Positions 54,742 through 62,000 of a DNA stretch of 64,000 nucleotides are shown here, one piece after another. Made by a program: the position numbers and the translations under genes. The first letter of the stretch is position 1. Every line of letters starts with the position of its first letter. Source of the stretch: Pseudomonas sp. CBZ-4 (GTDB lineage Bacteria; Pseudomonadota; Gammaproteobacteria; Pseudomonadales; Pseudomonadaceae); contig NZ_ANNV01000164.1 of assembly GCF_000346755.1 (NCBI RefSeq), forward strand, positions 1 through 64,000. The letters run 5' to 3'. The notes below the pieces were generated by a model, which was not told the DNA's origin, did no database searches, and was given only the letters and a program-made list of their open reading frames with translations.

Positions 54742-54962
54742 TCGGCTACTAGGCCGCCTCGCTTTTGCTTTTGATTTTGATCTTAGGCGCCCCCCCAAAT
54801 CCATGTCGGATTACGGGCACACCGAGCCTAGGCGAGGTGCCGAGTGTTGGGGCAAGAGCCCTTTTGGTTACTATTGGGGCTCTTTTCCAAAAGTGACCCG
54901 CCGTAAGGGCGGAACCCTGAGCCGCCGTTACCGCAGCAACGGATATGTACACAAGCCAAACC
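54742..54962. repeat. Full-length dispersed intergenic repeat, right arm
   Basis: The segment 54869-54962 is the inverted partner of 54510-54608. It continues leftwards through CAAGAGCCCTTTTGGTTAC and TCGGATTACGGGCACACCGA into TTTTGATCTTAGGCGC (54775-54790), the 16-mer also found inverted at 51-66, and a T/G-rich hexamer tail at 54759-54774. Small open frames here are not credible genes. Confidence 0.75.
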
Positions 54963-55015
54963 AACCCAACCCCATCATTGACCATCCCCCAAGCACTGCG
55001 TAGCCTTGCACCCTC

Positions 55016-55187
55016 GAGGTTCTTCAGCCCAGGCCGAAGCTAAGAAGGGAACGCGGTCCAAGCCGCGGCTGCCCCCGCAACTGTAAAGGGTTCATCTGAC
55101 TGCCACGCCACTGCCAAACCGGCGGGAAGGCGCAATCAGCGCCGGTCGCAAGACCGGCAAGCCCCAAGCCAGGAGACCTGCCTCGCA
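55016..55187 (+). promoter_or_regulatory. Cobalamin riboswitch upstream of cobW
   Basis: Core elements in order: AGAAGGGAACGCGGT, GGCTGCCCCCGCAACTGTAA, the B12 box GCCACTGCC with CGGCGGGAAGGCG, a GCCGGTCGCAAGACCGGC stem, and the closing AAGCCAGGAGACCTGCC. It should repress the cobW-cobN-chlI/D genes when cobalamin is plentiful. Confidence 0.94.
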
Positions 55188-55269
55188 ACCGATTTTTCAA
55201 TTCAACCGGGCGGGGTGATCCGGTGACGAAATCCGCTGCTGCGCGCCGTCGCAGGGCCTATCGTCCCGT

Positions 55270-55289
55270 ATGCCCGCCCCCAAGGGCAT
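55270..55289 (+). promoter_or_regulatory. Hairpin covering the cobW ribosome binding site
   Basis: ATGCCC (55270-55275) and GGGCAT (55284-55289) form a stem three bases before the cobW ATG; its 3' arm contains the AAGGGC Shine-Dalgarno. With no T run, this fits translational rather than transcriptional output of the riboswitch. Confidence 0.55.
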
Positions 55290-55292
55290 CCG

Positions 55293-56354
55293 ATGAAAAC
55301 ACTGGCCAAACTCCCCGTCACCATCGTTACCGGCTTCCTCGGCTCGGGCAAAACCACCTTGCTGCGCCATATGCTCGACAACGCCCAGGGCCGTCGCATC
55401 GCCGTGATCGTCAACGAGTTCGGCGAGCTGGGCATTGACGGTGAAATCCTCAAGCAGTGCTCCATCGGTTGCACCGAGGAAGAAGCCAACGGCCGCGTGT
55501 ATGAACTGGCCAACGGCTGCCTGTGCTGCACCGTGCAGGAAGAGTTCTTCCCGGTGATGCGCGAATTGGTCGCCCGTCGCGGCGACCTCGATCATATCCT
55601 CATCGAAACCTCCGGCCTGGCCCTGCCAAAGCCGCTGGTGCAAGCCTTCCAGTGGCCGGAAATCCGCAGCGCCTGCACGGTTGACGCGGTGATCACCGTG
55701 GTCGACAGCCCGGCCGTGGCCGCCGGCACCTTCGCCGCATTCCCGGACCAAGTCGACGCCCAGCGCAAACTCGACCCGAACCTGGACCACGAATCGCCAC
55801 TGCACGAGCTGTTCGCCGACCAACTGGCCAGCGCCGACCTGGTGATCCTCAACAAATCCGACCTGATCAGCGCCGAAGACCTGGCCCGCGTACGCCTGGA
55901 AGTCGCCGAAGAGCTGCCGCCTGCGGTCAAGATCATCGAAGCCAGCAGCGGTCGCCTGCCGCTGGACGTGCTGATCGGCCTGGGTGCCGGCTCCGAAGAA
56001 CACATCGACGGCCGTCACAGCCATCACGATCATCACCACGAAGGTGAAGACGATCACGATCACGATGCCTTCGATTCGATCTCCATCGACCTGCCACAAG
56101 CCGACGAAGCGCTGCTGCTCGACGCCTTGACCCAACTGGTGGTGCAACACGGCATCCTGCGTGTCAAAGGTTTCGCCGCGATCCCGAACAAACCTATGCG
56201 CCTGCTGATCCAGGGCGTGGGCACGCGTTTCGACAAACATTTCGACCGCGCCTGGGCAGCCGACGAAGCACGCATTACCCGCCTGGTGTTGATCGGCCAA
56301 GACCTCGACGCGGCGGGCCTCGAAGCGCAATTGCGCGCTGCCCTCAGCGTTTAA
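55293..56354 (+). CDS. cobW: CobW GTPase, cobalt chaperone-type
   Basis: This 353-residue G3E-family P-loop GTPase is thought to deliver metal to the cobaltochelatase. Seen are the Walker A GFLGSGKTT (14-22), the metal-binding GCLCC motif (residues about 74-78), NKSD for guanine recognition, and a His/Asp-rich insert (HSHHDHHHEGEDDHDHD near 233-250) suited to Co(II) storage. It is three bases from cobN and directly follows a B12 riboswitch. Confidence 0.95.
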   Translation: MKTLAKLPVTIVTGFLGSGKTTLLRHMLDNAQGRRIAVIVNEFGELGIDGEILKQCSIGCTEEEANGRVYELANGCLCCTVQEEFFPVMRELVARRGDLDHILIETSGLALPKPLVQAFQWPEIRSACTVDAVITVVDSPAVAAGTFAAFPDQVDAQRKLDPNLDHESPLHELFADQLASADLVILNKSDLISAEDLARVRLEVAEELPPAVKIIEASSGRLPLDVLIGLGAGSEEHIDGRHSHHDHHHEGEDDHDHDAFDSISIDLPQADEALLLDALTQLVVQHGILRVKGFAAIPNKPMRLLIQGVGTRFDKHFDRAWAADEARITRLVLIGQDLDAAGLEAQLRAALSV

Positions 56355-56357
56355 CCC

Positions 56358-59300
56358 ATGCACCTGCTCAGGACCCAGCCCGGTGGTTTCGTCTCGGACG
56401 ACAATATTGCCGACCTTGGCCAAACCCCCGCTGAACTGGTGATCCTGTGCAGCGGTGATTCCAGCCTGGCACTGCTGGCCGAAGCGGCCCAGCAGTTGCC
56501 CGACGACTACCCGAGCCTGCGCCTGGCCAACCCGATGCAGGTGCAGAACCACGCGTCGGTCGACCTGTACGTCGATGAAGTGCTGCGCCATGCCAAGGTC
56601 ATCCTCATCTCGTTGCATGGCGGCATCGGCTATTGGCGTTACGGCATCGAGCGTCTGGTGGAATTGGCCGAGCGCGGCGTGCAACTGATCCTGGTGCCGG
56701 GGGATGATCGCCCGGACCCGGAACTCAGCAGCCTGAGCACCGTCGGTGTGCCAGAACGCGACCGCCTGTGGCACTTCCTGCGCCAGGGTGGCTTGGACAA
56801 TGCGCTGGATTTCTATCGCTGCCTGGCCAGTACCTACCTGGGCCGCGACTACGCCTGGGCCGAGCCGCAAACCTTGCCGCGCACGGCGATTTATCACCCG
56901 CACAAAGCCAACGCCCGCCTGAATGACTGGCAGGCGGACTGGCACGCCGAATGGCCAGTGGCGGCGGTGCTGTTCTACCGCTCCCATTTGCAGGCGGCCA
57001 ATACCGGTTTTATCGATGTGTTCTGCCAGCGCTTGCAGGCGGCGGGCCTAAATCCGCTGCCGATGGCGGTGGCCAGTTTGAAAGAGCCTGGCTGCCTGAC
57101 GGTGGTCGAGGACCTGCTGGATGAGGTGGGCGCGACGGTGATCCTGAACACCACCGGCTTTGCCCAGTCCAGCCCTGAAGCCCCACACTTGCGGCCGTTT
57201 CGCCGCAATATCCCGGTGATCCAGGCGATTTGCGCCCAAGACAACGAACCGGGCTGGCAGGCCAGCGAACAAGGCCTCGGCCCGCGGGATTTGGCGATGC
57301 ATATTGCCTTGCCGGAGCTGGACGGACGCATCATCAGCCGGCCGATCAGCTTCAAGGACCTGGCCTGGCGCAGCGAGCGCAGCCAGTCGGACGTTGTGTG
57401 TTATCGCGCGGCGCCCGAACGCATGGATTTTGTCGCCGAGCTGGCGCGGCGTTGGGTCGAATTGGCGCGGGTGCCCAACAGTGAAAAACGCGTCGCGCTG
57501 ATCCTCGCCAACTACCCGACCCGCGATGGCCGGATCGGCAACGGCGTGGGCCTGGACACACCGGCAGCGGCGTTGAATATCCTGCGCGCCTTGCAAGCCG
57601 AAGGGTATCCGCTGCCTGCCGACTTGCCACCGAGCGGCACGGCACTGGTCCATGACTTGCTCGGCGGCGTGACCAACGACCTCGACAGCCTCGATCTGCG
57701 CCCGTGCCACCAAAGCCTGGGGCTTGACGACTATGAGGCGATGTTCAAAAGGTTGCCTGAAGCCAACCAGCAGGCGGTATTGGCGCGCTGGGGCACGCCC
57801 CATAACGACCCGATGTGCCGCGACGGCCGCATGATGATCGCCGGCCTGCGCCTGGGCCTGACCTTCGTCGGCATCCAGCCGGCGCGGGGTTACCAGGTGG
57901 ACGCCAGCGCGGTGTATCACGACCCGGACCTGGTGCCGCCCCACGCCTACCTGGCGTTCTATTTCTGGCTGCGTCACACCTACGGCGCCCACGGCGTGAT
58001 CCACGTCGGCAAGCACGGCAACCTGGAATGGCTGCCGGGCAAGGGCGTCGGCCTGTCGCAGCACTGCTGGCCCGACGCGCTGCTGGGGCCATTGCCGAAT
58101 ATCTACCCGTTTATCGTCAACGACCCCGGCGAGGGCGCCCAGGCCAAGCGGCGCACCCAGGCGGTGATCATCGACCACCTGATGCCGCCGCTGACCCGTG
58201 CCGAAACCTACGGCCCATTGCGCGACCTGGAGTTGTTGGCCGACGAATATTACGAAGCGCAGTTACTGGACCCGCGCCGCGCCCTTGAGCTGCAAAAAGA
58301 CATTCTCAAGCTGGTGCGCGAAACCCGTATCGACCAGGAGCTTGAGCTGGACAACGATGCCGACGCCGCCATCTGGCTGCCGCGCCTCGACACCTACCTG
58401 TGTGACTTGAAGGAGTCGCAGATCCGCGACGGCCTGCATATCTTCGGCGAGTCGCCCGAGGGCCGTTTGCGCATCGACACATTACTGGCGTTGTTGCGCA
58501 TCCCCCGTGGCGATGGGCGTGGCGCGCAATCGAGTGTGCTGCGGGTATTGGCCAAGGCGTTCGAGCTGGGTTTCGATCCGTTGGATTGTGCCCTCGCCGA
58601 ACCCTGGACCGGCCGCCGTCCGCAGGTGTTGCAAAACATCGATCCGCAGTTGTGGCGTACAGCCGGGGACACCCGTGAGCGTCTGGAATTGTATGCGGCG
58701 CGGTTGATCGAGCAGGCACTGGAAGGCCCGCTTGAACAGCTTGAAGAGCCCGGTTGGGAGGACGTGAAGGCCGTCATTGAGAGCCTGCGCATCGTCGTCG
58801 CGCCACGCCTGGATGCCTGCGGCCCCGCAGAAATGCGCGGTTTGCTGGATGCCCTGGGCGGCCGTTTCGTGCCGGCGGGGCCAAGCGGTGCGCCGAGTCG
58901 CGGGCGTCTGGATGTGCTGCCCACCGGGCGTAACTTCTTCACCGTGGACGTGCGCAACCTGCCGACCACCACGGCCTGGCGCATCGGTTTTCAATCCGCC
59001 AACCTGATTCTTGAGCGGCACTTGCAGGACCACGGCGACCATCTGCGCCAACTCGGCTTGTCGGTATGGGGCACGGCCACCATGCGCACCGGTGGCGACG
59101 ATATTGCCCAGGCCATGGCGCTGATGGGCGTGCGCCCGGTGTGGGCGACCGGCAGCCAGCGGGTGGATGACTTTGAAATCCTGCCGATCAGCCTGCTGGA
59201 TCGCCCACGGGTTGACGTGACGCTGCGGGTGTCCGGGTTCTTCCGTGATGCCTTTGCCAACCTGATCCGCCTGTTTGATGCGGCGGTGCAGGCGGTGGCG

Positions 59301-60119
59301 GCGTTGGATGAGCCGGACGACATGAATCCACTGGCCGCCAAGGTGCGCAGCGAGCGGGCAGCGTTGATCCAGTCCGGCCTGGACGAAGAGGCCGCCGCGA
59401 AACAGGCCGGCTGGCGCATCTTTGGTGCCAAGCCCGGTGCCTATGGCGCGGGCGTGCAGGGCGCGGTCGATGGTCGCCTGTGGCAAAGCCGCGAGGACCT
59501 GGCCGAGGTGTACCTGAACTGGGGCGGTTATGCCTACGGCGGCACCGACGAAGGCACCGCCGCCCGCGAACAATTCGCCCAGCGCTTGAGCCAGGTGCAG
59601 GCCGTATTGCAGAACCAGGACAACCGCGAGCACGACCTGCTCGACTCCAACGACTATTACCAGTTCCAGGGTGGCATGCTCGCCGCCGTGGAAACCCTGA
59701 GCGGTGAAAAGGCCGCCAGTTACCATGGCGACCATAGCCAGCCCGACTTGCCGAGAATCCGCACCTTGAAGGAAGAGCTGAACCGGGTGATCCGTTCCCG
59801 CGCCGCCAACCCCAAGTGGATCGAAGGCGTGAAGCGCCACGGCTATAAGGGTGCGTTTGAAATGGCCGCGACCGTGGACAACCTGTTCGCCTTCGACGCC
59901 ACCACCGCGCTGATCGACGATCACCAATACGCCTTGCTCGCCGATGCCTATTTGCTCGACCCCGCCACCCGCGCCTTTGTGCAACAGCACAACCCCGATG
60001 CCCTGCGCGACATGACCGAACGCATGCTTGAAGCCCAGCAACGCGGCATGTGGCAAGAGCCTGGGGCCTACCGCGAAGCGTTGGAAAACCTGTTGCTGGA
60101 TATAGAAGAAGACAGCTGA
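56358..60119 (+). CDS. cobN: Cobaltochelatase subunit CobN
   Basis: This 1253-residue large subunit inserts Co(II) into hydrogenobyrinic acid a,c-diamide in the aerobic pathway, driven by an AAA+ partner. CobN/BchH family blocks include GVHGVIHVGKHGNLEWLPGK (starting YGAH), DNDADAAIWLPRLDTYLCDL, PTGRNFFTVDVRNLPT, and YQFQGGMLAAVETLSG. The length is normal for CobN. Its TGA overlaps the next start (TGATGA), coupling it to the ATPase gene. Confidence 0.96.
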   Translation: MHLLRTQPGGFVSDDNIADLGQTPAELVILCSGDSSLALLAEAAQQLPDDYPSLRLANPMQVQNHASVDLYVDEVLRHAKVILISLHGGIGYWRYGIERLVELAERGVQLILVPGDDRPDPELSSLSTVGVPERDRLWHFLRQGGLDNALDFYRCLASTYLGRDYAWAEPQTLPRTAIYHPHKANARLNDWQADWHAEWPVAAVLFYRSHLQAANTGFIDVFCQRLQAAGLNPLPMAVASLKEPGCLTVVEDLLDEVGATVILNTTGFAQSSPEAPHLRPFRRNIPVIQAICAQDNEPGWQASEQGLGPRDLAMHIALPELDGRIISRPISFKDLAWRSERSQSDVVCYRAAPERMDFVAELARRWVELARVPNSEKRVALILANYPTRDGRIGNGVGLDTPAAALNILRALQAEGYPLPADLPPSGTALVHDLLGGVTNDLDSLDLRPCHQSLGLDDYEAMFKRLPEANQQAVLARWGTPHNDPMCRDGRMMIAGLRLGLTFVGIQPARGYQVDASAVYHDPDLVPPHAYLAFYFWLRHTYGAHGVIHVGKHGNLEWLPGKGVGLSQHCWPDALLGPLPNIYPFIVNDPGEGAQAKRRTQAVIIDHLMPPLTRAETYGPLRDLELLADEYYEAQLLDPRRALELQKDILKLVRETRIDQELELDNDADAAIWLPRLDTYLCDLKESQIRDGLHIFGESPEGRLRIDTLLALLRIPRGDGRGAQSSVLRVLAKAFELGFDPLDCALAEPWTGRRPQVLQNIDPQLWRTAGDTRERLELYAARLIEQALEGPLEQLEEPGWEDVKAVIESLRIVVAPRLDACGPAEMRGLLDALGGRFVPAGPSGAPSRGRLDVLPTGRNFFTVDVRNLPTTTAWRIGFQSANLILERHLQDHGDHLRQLGLSVWGTATMRTGGDDIAQAMALMGVRPVWATGSQRVDDFEILPISLLDRPRVDVTLRVSGFFRDAFANLIRLFDAAVQAVAALDEPDDMNPLAAKVRSERAALIQSGLDEEAAAKQAGWRIFGAKPGAYGAGVQGAVDGRLWQSREDLAEVYLNWGGYAYGGTDEGTAAREQFAQRLSQVQAVLQNQDNREHDLLDSNDYYQFQGGMLAAVETLSGEKAASYHGDHSQPDLPRIRTLKEELNRVIRSRAANPKWIEGVKRHGYKGAFEMAATVDNLFAFDATTALIDDHQYALLADAYLLDPATRAFVQQHNPDALRDMTERMLEAQQRGMWQEPGAYREALENLLLDIEEDS

Positions 60120-61117
60120 TGACTGAGATCCCCCATTTCCCGCTGTCCGCCGTGGTCGGCGCCGACGAATTGAAACTGGCGCTTTGCCTGACCGCCATCG
60201 ACCCGAAGATCGGCGGCGTGCTGATCGAAGGCCCGCGCGGCATGGCCAAGTCCACCTTGGCGCGGGGCCTGGCTGACCTGTTGGCCAGCGGCCAGTTTGT
60301 CACCTTGCCGCTGGGCGCGACCGAAGAGCGCCTGGTCGGCACCTTGGATCTGGATGCTGCGCTGGGCGAGGGCCGGGCGCAGTTTTCGCCGGGCGTACTG
60401 GCCAAGGCCGATGGTGGCGTGCTGTATGTCGATGAAGTCAATCTACTGGCCGACCACTTGGTGGACTTGCTGCTGGACGTGGCCGCCAGCGGCACCAATC
60501 TGATTGAGCGTGACGGTATTTCCCATCGCCATTCGGCACGTTTCGTACTGATTGGCACGATGAACCCGGAGGAGGGCGAGTTGCGTCCGCAACTGCTCGA
60601 CCGCTTCGGATTCAACGTGGCCTTGAGCGGGCAGACCTTGCCAGCGGAGCGGGGGCAGATCATCCGTCGCCGCCTGGACTTCGACAGCGATCCGGTGGCG
60701 TTCTGCGCACAGTGGGCCGAGCAGCAAGCCGCTCTACAGGCGCGTTGCACTGAGGCACGGGCGCGGCTCGATGTAATCGAGTTGGATGACCAGGCCTTGG
60801 CGCAGATCACCGAGCGCTGTTTTGCCGCCGGTGTCGACGGCTTGCGCGCGGACCTGGTCTGGCTGCGTGGCGCCCGGGCCCACGCGGCTTGGCGCGGTGC
60901 TGACGCGATCAGCGAGGAAGATATCGAAGCCGTCGCGGAGTTTGCCTTGCGCCATCGTCGCCAGGAGCACTCTCCACCGGCCAGTCCACCGAACCAGGGG
61001 CAATCGCCCAAACCCTCCGATACTTCGCCCGGCCAAGGCCAATGGGGCGACATGCCCGCACCGGCCTTGCCCACGGGCGCACGCCGGGAAGTCCCTGCCT
61101 GGCCAAAAAAGCCCTAG
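60119..61117 (+). CDS. ChlI-like AAA+ ATPase for CobN (short product)
   Basis: This 332-residue protein resembles ChlI/BchI, the ATPase of magnesium chelatase. It has Walker A GPRGMAKSTLARG (residues 37-49), Walker B GGVLYVDEVNLLADH, sensor-1 GTMNPEEGELRPQLLDRF, and a proline-rich tail. CobS and CobT are absent nearby, so it should power CobN. ATG 60119 overlaps the cobN stop. The frame ends at TAG 61115, four bases after an A_AAA_AAG heptamer; see 61105-61152. Slipping there would fuse it to the VWA frame, giving about 551 residues. Confidence 0.92.
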   Translation: MTEIPHFPLSAVVGADELKLALCLTAIDPKIGGVLIEGPRGMAKSTLARGLADLLASGQFVTLPLGATEERLVGTLDLDAALGEGRAQFSPGVLAKADGGVLYVDEVNLLADHLVDLLLDVAASGTNLIERDGISHRHSARFVLIGTMNPEEGELRPQLLDRFGFNVALSGQTLPAERGQIIRRRLDFDSDPVAFCAQWAEQQAALQARCTEARARLDVIELDDQALAQITERCFAAGVDGLRADLVWLRGARAHAAWRGADAISEEDIEAVAEFALRHRRQEHSPPASPPNQGQSPKPSDTSPGQGQWGDMPAPALPTGARREVPAWPKKP

Positions 61118-61773
61118 GCATTCGCCCTCGACCTGACGCGGGGGCGGATGCCCGACCCAAGGCAGGACGCGTCGAGAAAGGCCGGCACGGCAAGGCTCGC
61201 AGCGCGCAACAGGGGTCGATCAATTGGCCGGGCACCTTGCTCGGCGGCCGTCCGCAAACGCGGGACGACTTGCTGTTTCACCTACGCAGCCGCTCGGCCC
61301 ACGAATTGTGGCTGGTGATCGTCGACGCCTCGGCCTCCACCCGCCGCTATCACGCATTGACCGAGGCGAAGGGCTTGTTGGCCCAATTGTTTGACGACGC
61401 CTACCGCCAGCGCGCACGCATGGCGTTGCTGACGGCCAGTGGGCAATCGCCAAAATGGCAGGTGCAAGGCCTCAAGGCGGCCAAAGGCCTGACCGGCTGG
61501 CTGGAACAACTGGGGGCAGGCGGCGGCACACCGCTGCTCGCAGCGCTGACCGAAGCCGGGCATTGGCTGGTGGCACGGCGCAAGCGCTATCCGGCGGAGC
61601 AGCAGCGGTTGCTGGTGATTACCGATGGGCGACTCAAGGCTATCGACGGATTGCCGCTGTTGGACTGCCCTGGGTTGCTGGTGGATATCGAGCGCGGGCC
61701 GGTCAGGTTGGGGCGGGCGCAAGCGCTGGCTGCGGGGTTGAGGATTGATTACCGGCATATCGATGGTTTGTAG
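61042..61773 (+). CDS. ChlD-like VWA domain, -1 frame extension
   Basis: The frame encodes a basic linker (ALGIRPRPDAG onward) and a von Willebrand A domain with the metal site DASAS (VDASASTRRY), GGGTPLLAAL and VITDGR, as in the C-terminal half of ChlD/BchD. It is in the -1 frame of the ATPase gene and overlaps it by 76 bases. The ATG at 61042 has no ribosome binding site and codes for nonsense-like sequence before 61105. I think translation enters by frameshift at 61105-61111, not at this ATG. The visible domain starts near 61220. Confidence 0.85.
   Translation: MGRHARTGLAHGRTPGSPCLAKKALGIRPRPDAGADARPKAGRVEKGRHGKARSAQQGSINWPGTLLGGRPQTRDDLLFHLRSRSAHELWLVIVDASASTRRYHALTEAKGLLAQLFDDAYRQRARMALLTASGQSPKWQVQGLKAAKGLTGWLEQLGAGGGTPLLAALTEAGHWLVARRKRYPAEQQRLLVITDGRLKAIDGLPLLDCPGLLVDIERGPVRLGRAQALAAGLRIDYRHIDGL
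61105..61152 (+). other. Programmed -1 frameshift site, slippery heptamer plus stem-loop
   Basis: A_AAA_AAG (61105-61111) is in the zero frame (codons CCA AAA AAG CCC TAG). After a five-base spacer, GGCATTCGCCC (61117-61127) pairs with GGGCGGATGCC (61142-61152): 11 bp including one wobble, 14-base loop. A possible Shine-Dalgarno-like GGGAAG lies 13 bases upstream. A -1 shift enters the VWA frame and yields an ATPase-VWA fusion of about 551 residues beside the 332-residue ATPase. Confidence 0.85.
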
Positions 61774-62000
61774 GTTTTGAGGGGTGATTGGGAAGGGTCG
61801 GTCTTTTAAAGTCGAATCTTCTGACATTCATCGTTGATAGCGACTCTTTACTCTTTGGGCTTTCACGCGCTCAGGGGTAAAGGGATGACTTCCTGCGTAA
61901 TACAGGGTGTTTGTTCTCGCCACGTCTTGGCAGGCACGACGCTCTGTTCAACTCGCAACTCGACTGCCTCGCGCGTACCACTCTCCGATCAAGGACTGGT
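61774..62000 (+). other. Intergenic region before the lipase gene
   Basis: These 227 bases are visibly richer in A and T than the genes to the left and hold no credible frame; the open frame at 61907 overlaps the lipase gene in another frame. AAGGA at 61990-61994 is the lipase ribosome binding site. No terminator or promoter could be fixed with confidence. Confidence 0.5.

Noticed and set aside
54340..55003. Small frames within the riboswitch and repeat region (near 54340-54606 and 54749-55003)
   Set aside because: They overlap structured riboswitch RNA or dispersed repeats; their products are not protein-like.
55197..56987. 596-codon minus-strand frame across cobW and the start of cobN
   Set aside because: It covers the riboswitch expression platform and two clear genes on the other strand; no family similarity.
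61042..61104. ATG 61042 as the true start of the VWA protein
   Set aside because: No ribosome binding site is present and the first 21 codons read antibiotic-like nonsense overlapping a constrained ATPase frame; the frameshift explains the frame better.
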